The notes under the pieces are model-generated. The model saw only the letters and a program-made list of their open reading frames with translations, searched no databases and was not told where the DNA came from. The position numbers and the translations under genes were made by a program. This document shows positions 54,125 through 63,444 of a stretch of DNA of 64,000 nt, in pieces. How positions within the stretch are numbered: position 1 is the stretch's first letter; every line of letters starts with the position of its first letter. Origin of the DNA: Candida dubliniensis CD36. Lineage: Eukaryota > Ascomycota > Pichiomycetes > Serinales > Debaryomycetaceae. The DNA lies in the NCBI RefSeq assembly GCF_000026945.1, contig NC_012861.1, positions 434,001 through 498,000 on the forward strand, written 5' to 3'.

Positions 54125-57100
54125 CTACTTTTTTCGATTTTGAGCACAGCCATAATGAACAACTTCATGGTCTTTAGTTACTGTGAAAACACTGTATCCC
54201 AATCGTTTGTTACATATTGCGCAAGGTTGCTTACTCGAACCAATTTTATACCCTTCATTCTGAAGTGTCATTACTTTATATTGTAGATTGGTCGACCCCA
54301 CCTTGTACAATTGTGACACTAAATGGCTATCCTTGACGTTTTCATTGGTGTTGTTAATTTCTATTGTGAAAAATGTCTTTAGCTTATGCATGGGAAACGA
54401 CCTGGGTAGCACAGATAATGTCTTTAAAATTGGAATCTTAGTACCGTGTTCAGATAATAATCTGACAATTAGTTCACAGTTTTCATGATAATTCATCAAC
54501 AAATCCTCTAATAGTTTGTAAAATAAACCCGATCCCAAAGCTGAGCTCTGATGTCGATTATATATCTCAAGGCAGTACTCCATGGCAGCATCCAAATCAT
54601 TTAATTGGTTAAATAAAACGTCAATTGACTTTTCATGCTCCCCTAGCTTCTTATATATATAAATAGTCAATCTTAAATATTTATCTTGAGTAGTGGGCAT
54701 TTCCTTCAAAATCAGCCATGGTTCAAAAGTCTGTGATGTTTTCAAAATGTTTTGCAATTTGTTGTAATAATCGTTTTGATTTTTCCCGCTCTTCAACTGT
54801 TTCAAATACAATAAGCATAACTTTGTTTCAAGTTGCAGGTACAATTTCGATTTTTTCAAACTTTCAGAAATATCACTAGCGAAAAGTAACCACTCTAAAT
54901 ACATGATTCCCAAATCTTGATCTTTTTTACATAAAAATTGTAATACTTTGGTGTTATCATAGCTTTCGCATTCATACGAATCATTCATGAATACTAAACG
55001 AGCAGCATTTTTATCTTGGTCAATCACCCAACTGGAATATTTCAATACTAAATACAAGTTTTCGTCCGTCAATTTCCGTAAATATTGGATTGTTAAATCG
55101 GGCCCCTTTATAAAATCGTCAAACTTGTTGTCTTCTTCGTTTGAGTGCTCGATTGTACCTTCATCATGAGCCAAGTTGTACAACATTTCCAAGGCCTCTT
55201 CATGCAAGCTCCTTGCATAATAAAAATCAAGCAACTCCTTAATAAAATTAGGTTGCTTGGAGTTGCGTTGCTGAACATGGTTATGAATATTGCTCAATAA
55301 GCATTCATTGACTACCTTGGAATCACAATAATTATTGGGTAATCTTAATAAAGGACCCAACAACATCGGCTTGCAATAAAAATAACACAAGAATAAGGAA
55401 GTATCAATCACAGTGGCCACCGTCTCTAAGTTTCCATCAAATTCAGGATAAATATCACTTGGGTTAATTTCAATATTTTTCCAAGCCAAAACATCTTTGT
55501 CCATGAAGGTTGACAAAATTCTTCGTTGATCAGTAAGATATATTATCAAGTTATTTACAGCCTTAATGAATTTCCTGATATTCTGAGCTTTTACTGACTG
55601 TCCATGTGATTGCTTCAGCGCCATAGCTTTTTTTGACGTGTTATCGGTATCATATTCTGATTCTGAATAGTTATTAAGTTCGAGTTCTTCAACTGTAATG
55701 CGCTTAATTACATTTAAAGACGAGTTCTTTTTATTTTCATTTCCATTTCCGTCGCTGGTTACGCCCCTTGATCTTAGTTGACCATTAACAAATGTTGGGA
55801 ACAAGCTTAATACATCAGTGAAAGAAACTAGCCATTCTGAAGATATATCTACCAAAGCCTCATGATACTTTGAGTAAGATTCAAATAACAAAGTTGCCTT
55901 TAAAGAATACAAATACCTTAATTTCATCAATTTGTTTTTCGCGTCATTGAACAAAGAATTAGCCTCATCAATATTGGAAACTAAAGTTATTGCCTTTTCA
56001 ATTCCAACAAACTTCAAGTCATTGCGAGGATCCCTGATATTCCCAAGTGTCCCCTTCCCAGATATACTCAAAAACTGATCTATTTGTGCTTGGAATGGTA
56101 AGATACTGAATTGTAATATGTCAGTTCCAGAACCTATACTGATCACTGAGTTGGTTAAAATAACACTAGAATGGCTAGAATTAATACTATGACCCAATTT
56201 TTGAATCAAATCTCCACTTGTAACATCCACAATTTCTATCTTCTTAGGATAGACAACAAATAAATAAATCGGATATATAAATAAAACTTCAGTGGGGATT
56301 CCAGATAATTTAATCGATGACAAAATCATGCCGGGACCATTCCGTCTATCAATTTTAACAATTTGCGTATCCTTTACCAACAAAAAGTAATCATCACTTA
56401 TTTGTATCGTCCACATCAGCGGAGCTGAGGAAGATAAGCCAAAGTAACCAAAAGAGGTTCCCAGACTAAGCATATTATCATTATTTTCAATTACCAATGG
56501 AGATATACTAAAGTCAACAAAGTTGCAAATAACATAGTTATTTATGAGTCCAATAATTATCGAATCCTCGTCAAACTTGTCTATTGATCGTATTTTGTCC
56601 TTCATCACTATTTCCTTTAATTTATTGAATTGAAATATGTTTCTAGATTTGTTAACAATTTGAAATACACTTAACTTTTTCTTAATTCCCACAAAAAACA
56701 ATCTCCGGTCATTATTGAGTACATAAAAACTCAATGCATTCTTACTCTCAGGGACATGGTATATCTGATTTATGTGACTCCCCACAATTTCAAATATCTC
56801 GAGTGAAGTTAATGTTGTTATAAGTATAATCAATTTTGTAGTGGATATAGGCAAAGATTCAATCTTGTTGATACTCGACCCATCTTTAGTTATATTACTA
56901 AACAAATTGGCTAGCTTGTAGCTGCGATTCTCATGACCACGAAATAATCGTTTGATATCCTGGTATGACGAGTGTGTTGATATTGAAATAGCACTTGACA
57001 CCAGTATTGTTCTGGTATCAGCCAATGATATTTGGCCAGATTCATCCAAAGATGTGTCTTTAACAGCATTATATATTAGTAAATCCCCATTGGTCAATCC

Positions 57101-57235
57101 AACAAAAAGTTGTTGTTGCTCACTCGCTTGGTCCACACTGTGTTTGTAAATGGCAGCTATCTTATTGCTCTTTATCTCATTTGAAGATATTCTTATTCTA
57201 TCCAAAGGTTCTATCACATCTATATTCATTACCAT
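54125..57235 (-). CDS. VAM6: HOPS tethering-complex subunit Vps39/Vam6
   Basis: Tethers membranes for fusion with the vacuole as part of HOPS, binding the Rab Ypt7. The 1036-residue product has an N-terminal CNH/beta-propeller region (about 15-330; 'LFVGLTNGDLLIYNA', 'RNGPGMILSSIKLSGIPTEVLFIYPIYLFVVYPKKIEIVD'), a Vps39-type helical middle (about 600-720; 'IDTSLFLCYFYCKPMLLGPLLRLPNNYC'), clathrin-heavy-chain-like repeats, and a short C-terminal zinc-binding end with 'CAICNKRLGY' and 'HYGCAQ'. S. cerevisiae Vam6 is 1049 residues. ATG 57235 is used; a second ATG two codons later (57229) is equally possible. Convergent with UTP22. Confidence 0.92.
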   Translation of the reverse strand: MVMNIDVIEPLDRIRISSNEIKSNKIAAIYKHSVDQASEQQQLFVGLTNGDLLIYNAVKDTSLDESGQISLADTRTILVSSAISISTHSSYQDIKRLFRGHENRSYKLANLFSNITKDGSSINKIESLPISTTKLIILITTLTSLEIFEIVGSHINQIYHVPESKNALSFYVLNNDRRLFFVGIKKKLSVFQIVNKSRNIFQFNKLKEIVMKDKIRSIDKFDEDSIIIGLINNYVICNFVDFSISPLVIENNDNMLSLGTSFGYFGLSSSAPLMWTIQISDDYFLLVKDTQIVKIDRRNGPGMILSSIKLSGIPTEVLFIYPIYLFVVYPKKIEIVDVTSGDLIQKLGHSINSSHSSVILTNSVISIGSGTDILQFSILPFQAQIDQFLSISGKGTLGNIRDPRNDLKFVGIEKAITLVSNIDEANSLFNDAKNKLMKLRYLYSLKATLLFESYSKYHEALVDISSEWLVSFTDVLSLFPTFVNGQLRSRGVTSDGNGNENKKNSSLNVIKRITVEELELNNYSESEYDTDNTSKKAMALKQSHGQSVKAQNIRKFIKAVNNLIIYLTDQRRILSTFMDKDVLAWKNIEINPSDIYPEFDGNLETVATVIDTSLFLCYFYCKPMLLGPLLRLPNNYCDSKVVNECLLSNIHNHVQQRNSKQPNFIKELLDFYYARSLHEEALEMLYNLAHDEGTIEHSNEEDNKFDDFIKGPDLTIQYLRKLTDENLYLVLKYSSWVIDQDKNAARLVFMNDSYECESYDNTKVLQFLCKKDQDLGIMYLEWLLFASDISESLKKSKLYLQLETKLCLLYLKQLKSGKNQNDYYNKLQNILKTSQTFEPWLILKEMPTTQDKYLRLTIYIYKKLGEHEKSIDVLFNQLNDLDAAMEYCLEIYNRHQSSALGSGLFYKLLEDLLMNYHENCELIVRLLSEHGTKIPILKTLSVLPRSFPMHKLKTFFTIEINNTNENVKDSHLVSQLYKVGSTNLQYKVMTLQNEGYKIGSSKQPCAICNKRLGYSVFTVTKDHEVVHYGCAQNRKK

Positions 57236-57568
57236 TAAATCTCTTTTTGATAATACAGATAGAAAGTGTACAATGCTGATAATGTAGAACTCTAGTTTTT
57301 AGTTTGGCTCTCTTACATTTGTTTCTGATTCTGTTTTTTTTTTTTTTTTTTTTTTTTTTTTTGACTGGTTTAGTTTCGAGTGTTTCCTCAAACAATGAAA
57401 CCTGTAGCATGGGCAATTTGTTAACCCTTAATCCCCAGAATTCTCAAAACGGCCAGTATCGACGCTTCCTACAATTCCATTTGGAATAAAAACACTGACC
57501 TGACAGTACCATTTATTTAAGTTATGTGGATATACACACTAAGAAATATATAATTGATTGTTTTTACT
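57236..57568. other. VPS39 promoter region with a T29 tract
   Basis: A pure 29-bp T run at 57334-57362 (A-tract on the VPS39 coding strand), about 100-127 bp upstream of the VPS39 ATG. Such poly(dA:dT) tracts exclude nucleosomes in yeast promoters. The rest is UTP21 3' flank. Confidence 0.6.
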
Positions 57569-60397
57569 TTAACTGATAAAACTTACAATACTAGCACAGT
57601 ATTTCACTAACGAATCCATTTTGTTATTTTTCTCATCATTCAACTGTCTGTATTCTTCCAAGGCCTCATGGAGATTAGTTTCATTTTCAAACAGATGGAT
57701 CACATCACCGTGCATGTTGAAAAACATTGCATATAAGGTTTCCCATATTTCATAATTTGCATTTGATTTTAAACCAGCATTTAAGGCTTGAATAAAACTT
57801 GTCATTTCAATTAATGGAACAAATGAATTAAGGGATCTTATTTCCAAGTCTAATACGGCAGGAGATAAATTAAGTAAATAGGTCAAGAATTTTTCAAATT
57901 TTCCACTTTCCCCAGCTTCCCTCAATAGTTTTGTAAATTCACTTTCAAATGTATAGTTACCGTTTGTGTCTAATTTGCGCAATTTGCTACCGCTCTCTTC
58001 AACAACACTGTCTGGTTGTTCCAAAGTTTTCCCTTCGGCAACAGATGCCCTATCACCAACTGCTTGCCCAGTCAATTGTAAGAAAAAAGGTGCATTTTCT
58101 GGTTTTTTGGGTGCCTCTTTCGGTTTGCTTTGTTGTTTAATAGTATCTAAATGCAATAAAGTATTAAATTTAGATCTTGGCTCTGATGAGAAGGTAATTA
58201 AAGATCTATCTATCTGAGAAGTAGATGTATACAGCTCATTAATAGTACCGTCTTCATTAGTGTCCTCATCCAAGAACCCATCTAGCATTGTGGAACCACC
58301 ATCACCAGAAGCATTTGGCAATAAAATTGTTGAAAACTCTTCTTCTTCTACATGCCTGGTAGAAACAGGTTTAAATTGGCCACGATTAGTCCACAAGGAT
58401 ATACCATTTCCCGAGACATGTGTTGTTGCCAAGATATCACCAATGGGCGAAAATTTAACTGCAGTTGCCACAACAGGCAAAATCACTCCATCAATGCAAC
58501 CTCCAGTTGGTAAGTCCCAAGTTCGCAAAGTGGAGTCCAAGGCAACCGAAACTATCCATCTTCCATCGGGTGAGAAATCCATTCCTGAAATTCTGTTGGT
58601 ATGGCCATACAATACTCTTATAACCTTTTGCGTGGTCACATCGATGACAACAATGGATAAATCATCCAAGGCACAAGCAACAAGATCAGACAGTTTATGA
58701 TATATCATAGAAGTTATAGGGGCTTCAAGTTGTAATTTTCCTAAATAGACAGATTTCCCAAAATCATAGAATCCAATAATTCCATCCAAACCGCAACTGA
58801 CCATTTTTCTATTCATTCCATCAATTGCTAAACCCGTGACAGCTTGCTTATGTAAAACATATTTTTTACGCAATAACCCACTTTGAAGATTGTACGATCC
58901 AATACCACCCAGCGATGATCCAACCAACCCAAAATTACCACACTGGGAAATACATACAGATTTCACAATACCGCCATCAATGGTGTTTAACAAATGTCTA
59001 CCCACTCTTTTGTTTCTTGAGTCCCATGTTCTGGCAAAGGTTTCATCTTTGTGTGCGGTTATGATATTTTCCCAATCACCTTCTCTGGCATAAGAGGATG
59101 AAATAGAAATGATTTCCGGGAACTTTTCTCTCATGGAAACAACTTGTCCAGCTTGTCTTTTCCCATCCTTGGATTTTTGCAACCTTTGAGACATTTCTTG
59201 TGCTTGAGCATCTTTTCTCAATGAAAATGTCCAAAATGTTTTATCTCTAGAAGCACTCAACAAAAAATGGGTTTTATCTTCTTGAGGAAATTCAATAGCC
59301 ACTGGTGGTGCAGAATGGCCACCTCTGGATCTGAGATGCCTTGGAGGAGGAACAATAGACGAATTCGAAGTCGTTAAATTAGGATCAAAAACAAATTCCT
59401 TCAAATGGTTATCACCACCATTTGTTAAAACAATCGGTTGTCCATTCAAAAATTTGGCATTTGCAACACCTCCATGAGTCTCTTTATGGGCATTTCTCAA
59501 AACATGAACACGTGATTTTTTATCCAAATCGTAAAAATATAAATCCCCATTATTCAAGCCAGCAACCAAATGAGGAGCTCCATCAGTTCTAAATGAGATT
59601 GAGGTAACTTTTGATGACGATTCAGTTCCTGAAGTAATGATTTTTTGGCCCAATACTTTCCCCTTTTTAATGTTGAACAAAAACACATTCCCATTAAATG
59701 TACCAACAGCAATTACATCCAAAACTGGAGCAGCTTCAATTGACGAAATCTTTTCGCCTTCAAATTGCAATTCACGGGATTTGTATAATAATTTACCGGT
59801 TCTTACATTTATAACAAAAACCGATTGAGTTGTAGCAACAATCACTTTATTTAAATATGTAGGGGGGTGAATCAATCCCACAATTTCTCCTTCAATTAAA
59901 GAATTGATTACTCTAATCGTACTGTATAATTCAGTTGGGAATTTCTTTCCTTCAGCTTTCTTGAATATGCAAATATCACCTTCTATCGTGGTAGCAATAA
60001 GATACTCCCCGAACACTAATAAATGGTTGACAGTAGAATTGCCTTCACAAATCAATTCATGTTCTAATCTACCACGTCTAAAAATACCAATACGGCCACC
60101 ATACGATGCATAGACAAAATGATGGTGTGCAGCCAAGCATGTAATCTTTGAAGGAGTTTGAGTTTGGGAAACAAATAACAAATGTAATGTGGCCGAGTCA
60201 TAGATTTGGAAAGATCTCCCAACAGAGGTGACAGCATAAAATGTCGAACCTAATGTCCCCATTGCAAATGGAGTTGAGTCTGTAACATTACCCAAAACTC
60301 TGAACGGACTAAATATTTTTGAAGCTTTTGGTTGTTTTGCAATACCTGATGAATTTGATTCAATCTTTCTTTTCTTCTCCATCACAGTTTCGGTCAT
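57569..60397 (-). CDS. UTP21: U3 snoRNP/90S pre-ribosome WD40 protein Utp21
   Basis: UTP-B complex subunit of the small-subunit processome. The 942-residue product has two tandem WD40 propellers (about 30-700), visible as repeats such as 'TSISFRTDGAPHLVAGLNNGDLYFYDL', 'FLLSASRDKTFWTF', 'GLAIDGMNRKMVSCGLDGIIGFYDF', 'GMDFSPDGRWIVSVALDSTLRTWDLP'. The C-terminal Utp21 helical domain (about 755-942) includes 'FTKLLREAGESGKFEKFLTYLLNLSPAVLDLEIRSL'. Length matches S. cerevisiae Utp21 (939). Divergent from DUS3 with only 188 bp shared promoter, which carries PAC-like and RRPE-like elements. Confidence 0.96.
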   Translation of the reverse strand: MTETVMEKKRKIESNSSGIAKQPKASKIFSPFRVLGNVTDSTPFAMGTLGSTFYAVTSVGRSFQIYDSATLHLLFVSQTQTPSKITCLAAHHHFVYASYGGRIGIFRRGRLEHELICEGNSTVNHLLVFGEYLIATTIEGDICIFKKAEGKKFPTELYSTIRVINSLIEGEIVGLIHPPTYLNKVIVATTQSVFVINVRTGKLLYKSRELQFEGEKISSIEAAPVLDVIAVGTFNGNVFLFNIKKGKVLGQKIITSGTESSSKVTSISFRTDGAPHLVAGLNNGDLYFYDLDKKSRVHVLRNAHKETHGGVANAKFLNGQPIVLTNGGDNHLKEFVFDPNLTTSNSSIVPPPRHLRSRGGHSAPPVAIEFPQEDKTHFLLSASRDKTFWTFSLRKDAQAQEMSQRLQKSKDGKRQAGQVVSMREKFPEIISISSSYAREGDWENIITAHKDETFARTWDSRNKRVGRHLLNTIDGGIVKSVCISQCGNFGLVGSSLGGIGSYNLQSGLLRKKYVLHKQAVTGLAIDGMNRKMVSCGLDGIIGFYDFGKSVYLGKLQLEAPITSMIYHKLSDLVACALDDLSIVVIDVTTQKVIRVLYGHTNRISGMDFSPDGRWIVSVALDSTLRTWDLPTGGCIDGVILPVVATAVKFSPIGDILATTHVSGNGISLWTNRGQFKPVSTRHVEEEEFSTILLPNASGDGGSTMLDGFLDEDTNEDGTINELYTSTSQIDRSLITFSSEPRSKFNTLLHLDTIKQQSKPKEAPKKPENAPFFLQLTGQAVGDRASVAEGKTLEQPDSVVEESGSKLRKLDTNGNYTFESEFTKLLREAGESGKFEKFLTYLLNLSPAVLDLEIRSLNSFVPLIEMTSFIQALNAGLKSNANYEIWETLYAMFFNMHGDVIHLFENETNLHEALEEYRQLNDEKNNKMDSLVKYCASIVSFIS

Positions 60398-60418
60398 TGT
60401 GGACTAAAAATTGTTGAA

Positions 60419-60499
60419 GATGAGGTAGTCCGCTTGAAATGAATTTGTATTATATTTTCGAAATTTTTTTTTTTTTTTTTTTTTCAACCTTCGCGATGA
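60419..60499. promoter_or_regulatory. PAC-like and RRPE-like elements between UTP21 and DUS3
   Basis: GATGAG at 60419-60424 (22 bp before the UTP21 start), GAAATTTTTT at 60460-60469 running into a T-tract to 60484, and GCGATGA at 60493-60499. These are the usual ribosome-biogenesis elements and could serve both divergent genes. Confidence 0.55.
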
Positions 60500-60585
60500 T
60501 CTTTCATATTTTTTTTCTTTAGTGCTTTGCATAGTAATTGATTAGCAATTAATACAAGGACAGTTTCCTTTTCTATACACCAATA

Positions 60586-62427
60586 ATGATAGTTCCAGAA
60601 AAAAGAACATTAGAGGAACCAGAAGTTCGATCAGAATCCAAGAAGCCAAACACTTCAACTTATGTGAAGGGGATAGCAGCTATTAAAGCAGAGTATTTGG
60701 TACCTACATCTTCATTCACCGTTGTTGAATACGATGATGATGAAGCTGAAAGTGGCAATAGAGAAGGAGAATCCAAACCAAGAAATAAGAAAAAACAAAA
60801 GGGTCAAAACCACAAGCGTGATTTGAAACAAAAGAAAGATATTATAAAATTGTGTCCATCTTTGATTGATCCTGAAGACGATAGGATTTGTCAAGTTGGT
60901 TCAGATAAATGCCGCTTTCATCATGATATTGCTTCATATTTGGAATCCAAGCCACACGATATTGATGGTATATGTCCAGTCTTTGAAGCTCTTGGTTATT
61001 GTCCAACTGGGATAAAATGTAGATGGTTAAAGTCACATTACAACCCAGAAACCTCCAAGTTGATCAAAGATTTAGAGAAAACCGAAATCGCTAAAACTAC
61101 TAATTATGAGGTCAACCATATTGATAAAGATCAAAAAATGGAAATGCAAAAGAAGAAATACTTTTTCAAGATTTCACAGCCAGTAATTAAGTACTTGGAT
61201 TCTCGAATTCAAAACGATGAAAACTTAGCCAAGCAAAAGGAAGAACGTAAAGACAATGAAGCTAGTTATGTAGAAGCACCTTTCACAATCTCCGAAAAAA
61301 AGAAGCTTCATTTGCGTAATGCCAAAATTGTTTCCCCATTAACAACAGTTGGTAATTTGCCTTACCGTCGTTTAATGAAAACCTTGGGAGCTGATGTCAC
61401 GTATTCTGAAATGGCACTTTCGGTTCCTTTGATCCAAGGACACAATCCTGAGTGGGCGTTACCAAAGGCACACATAAGCGAATATCCAGGGTTTGGTGTC
61501 CAAATTGCCAGTTCTAAGCATTGGGCTGCTGCTAAAGCTGCTGAAGCTATCTATAGGAATACAACTCATGTATCGGAATTGAATTTGAACTGTGGTTGTC
61601 CAATTGATTTGTTGTATAAACAAGGACAAGGATCTGCATTATTAGATCAACCATCAAAGTTATTGCGTATTTTGAGTGGTATGAATGCATCATCTGGGGA
61701 TATTCCCGTCACGGTTAAGATAAGAACCGGAATTAAAGAAGGGAAAAATACTGCTGTAAACTTAGTATCAAGAGTATTGGATGAAGGAAATGCTGCTGCC
61801 ATAACTTTACATGGTCGTTCTCGACAACAACGTTATTCCAAAGAAGCGGATTGGAATTACATTGCCGAAGTTGGTACCGTAGTCAAAAATTGGAACGAAC
61901 AGCAAAAAGAGGACAAAGAAGCTAGAGATAGAGATCCGGTTTATTTCGTTGGTAATGGTGATGTGTATTCTCACGAAGATTGGTATAAACACGTGAACAC
62001 CGAGGGAATAGATTCCGTTATGGTTGCTAGAGGTGCCTTGATCAAACCATGGATATTTGAAGAAGTCGAAGCACAGCAATATTTGGACAAGTCGGCTAGT
62101 GAAAGATTAGACATTTTAGGAAAATTTGCTAAATATGCAATTGAACATTGGGGTTCTGATGAGTATGGTGTTGGGTTATCAAGAAGATTCATGTGTGAAT
62201 TTTTAAGTTTCACACACAGATATATCCCAGTTGGTATTATGGAGAGATTACCCCCTAGGTTGAACGAGAGACCACCGAAATGGGTTGGTAGAAACGACTT
62301 GGAAACTTTACTTGCTTCTACTGATTACAAGGACTGGATTAAGATTACGGAAATGTTCTTGGGGAAAGCAACTGATGATTTTCAATTTACTCCTAAACAT
62401 AAAAGTAACGCCTATGAAAATAAATAA
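60586..62427 (+). CDS. DUS3: tRNA-dihydrouridine synthase Dus3
   Basis: Reduces uridine 47 in the tRNA variable loop to dihydrouridine with FMN and NADPH. The 613-residue product has an N-terminal Lys-rich region, two CCCH-like zinc fingers (about 86-113: CPSL...C...C-x-F-H-H; and about 128-150: CPVF...C-P...C), and the FMN-binding TIM barrel from about 240: 'AKIVSPLTTVGNLPYRRLMKTLGAD', the active-site 'NCGCP' with catalytic Cys338, 'GQGSALL', 'VTVKIRTG', 'ITLHGRSRQQRYSK', 'GNGDVYS', 'ARGALIKPWIFEE'. This domain order is specific for Dus3. Convergent with the BAP31-like gene, only 69 bp between stop codons. Confidence 0.97.
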   Translation: MIVPEKRTLEEPEVRSESKKPNTSTYVKGIAAIKAEYLVPTSSFTVVEYDDDEAESGNREGESKPRNKKKQKGQNHKRDLKQKKDIIKLCPSLIDPEDDRICQVGSDKCRFHHDIASYLESKPHDIDGICPVFEALGYCPTGIKCRWLKSHYNPETSKLIKDLEKTEIAKTTNYEVNHIDKDQKMEMQKKKYFFKISQPVIKYLDSRIQNDENLAKQKEERKDNEASYVEAPFTISEKKKLHLRNAKIVSPLTTVGNLPYRRLMKTLGADVTYSEMALSVPLIQGHNPEWALPKAHISEYPGFGVQIASSKHWAAAKAAEAIYRNTTHVSELNLNCGCPIDLLYKQGQGSALLDQPSKLLRILSGMNASSGDIPVTVKIRTGIKEGKNTAVNLVSRVLDEGNAAAITLHGRSRQQRYSKEADWNYIAEVGTVVKNWNEQQKEDKEARDRDPVYFVGNGDVYSHEDWYKHVNTEGIDSVMVARGALIKPWIFEEVEAQQYLDKSASERLDILGKFAKYAIEHWGSDEYGVGLSRRFMCEFLSFTHRYIPVGIMERLPPRLNERPPKWVGRNDLETLLASTDYKDWIKITEMFLGKATDDFQFTPKHKSNAYENK

Positions 62428-62496
62428 TACTGCAAATAGCTATATAGACCACACATATACACAAAAAAAAAAAATGTACACTTGAAGTTCGGCGAC

Positions 62497-63066
62497 TTAT
62501 TTTCTTTCTTTCAACTCTGAAACATCTTCATATTCACTAGATAAGCTTTTTGCTTGATTTTTCAAAATCTCCAAATCTTCATCTTTTTGAGCTAATTCTT
62601 TCTTTAATTTGGCAACTGTTGCGGAATCCTCAGCAACTGTTTCCGTAGACTTTAAATCATCCACTTTATCTTTTGTAGCAATTAATTCTGCAACTAAGGA
62701 GTAAGTTCTTGTCAAGATCAAAGTCAAAAACAAAGTAAACCCACAAAGGTACATATTTCTTTGAGCATAGAATCTTCTTGCTTGAATTTCTGAACGATCA
62801 ACAACAGCAGTTGAGCCAGGACTGGCAGTGGATGAATGTAATTCTGATGTGACAGCATAAACCCTATTGACAGAATCGATAAACAACACCAACACAAACC
62901 CGAGAATACATTTGATAGCAATTTGAAATTGTTCATTTCTGAAAGGGGCTGATACAGTACTTAAAACTGATCTCCTAATTTTTCTAGGATATGGCAATGA
63001 AAGAACCCCAAAAAAGACCATTTCAAATACCAATAAACCAAATACCAAATTATAATATAAAGCCAT
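62497..63066 (-). CDS. YET3: BAP31/Yet-family ER membrane protein
   Basis: The 189-residue product has three N-terminal hydrophobic segments (about 3-22, 46-66, 105-127) and a C-terminal coiled coil (about 140-185), ending in a dilysine-type ER-retention tail (ELKERK). The start 'MALYYNLVFGLLVFEMVFF' and 'LPYPRKIRR' are typical BAP31/Yet features. In yeast Yet1/Yet3 associate with the translocon and influence inositol-responsive genes. Which of Yet1/2/3 it corresponds to is inferred mainly from size, so the symbol is tentative. It sits right after DUS3, tail to tail. Confidence 0.85.
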   Translation of the reverse strand: MALYYNLVFGLLVFEMVFFGVLSLPYPRKIRRSVLSTVSAPFRNEQFQIAIKCILGFVLVLFIDSVNRVYAVTSELHSSTASPGSTAVVDRSEIQARRFYAQRNMYLCGFTLFLTLILTRTYSLVAELIATKDKVDDLKSTETVAEDSATVAKLKKELAQKDEDLEILKNQAKSLSSEYEDVSELKERK

Positions 63067-63444
63067 GATGTATTGTTAATCGATTGATGTGTACAAACGG
63101 CAATGATGAAATCAAAATAGTTTCGAGAATGAAAAAAAAAAAAAAAAAGAAGCTAAAAAAAAAAGAAAGAATTACCACACGATATATATATATCAATTGA
63201 CAAGTGTAATATCGACGGCAATTATAAGAATAAACTAGAAACAAGTAGCAACTATATGATGATGAAGAAAAAAGGGACAAAACGAGAAAAAAAAATTGAA
63301 AACCAGAACAAGACCGCGAAGTTTTGTTTGTAGAAACCGATTTACGTGTACATTAACTAAATTTTCTATACTAATGATATTATTATCCGTTTACACCAAT
63401 CATCTATAACATTAATCCATCCCATAGTTTATAAGTTATTATAT
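63067..63444. other. intergenic region YET / carrier gene
   Basis: Promoter side of the BAP31-like gene and 3' flank of the carrier gene. A-tracts at 63131-63148 and 63157-63170, an (AT)n run near 63182-63192. No gene. Confidence 0.6.
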
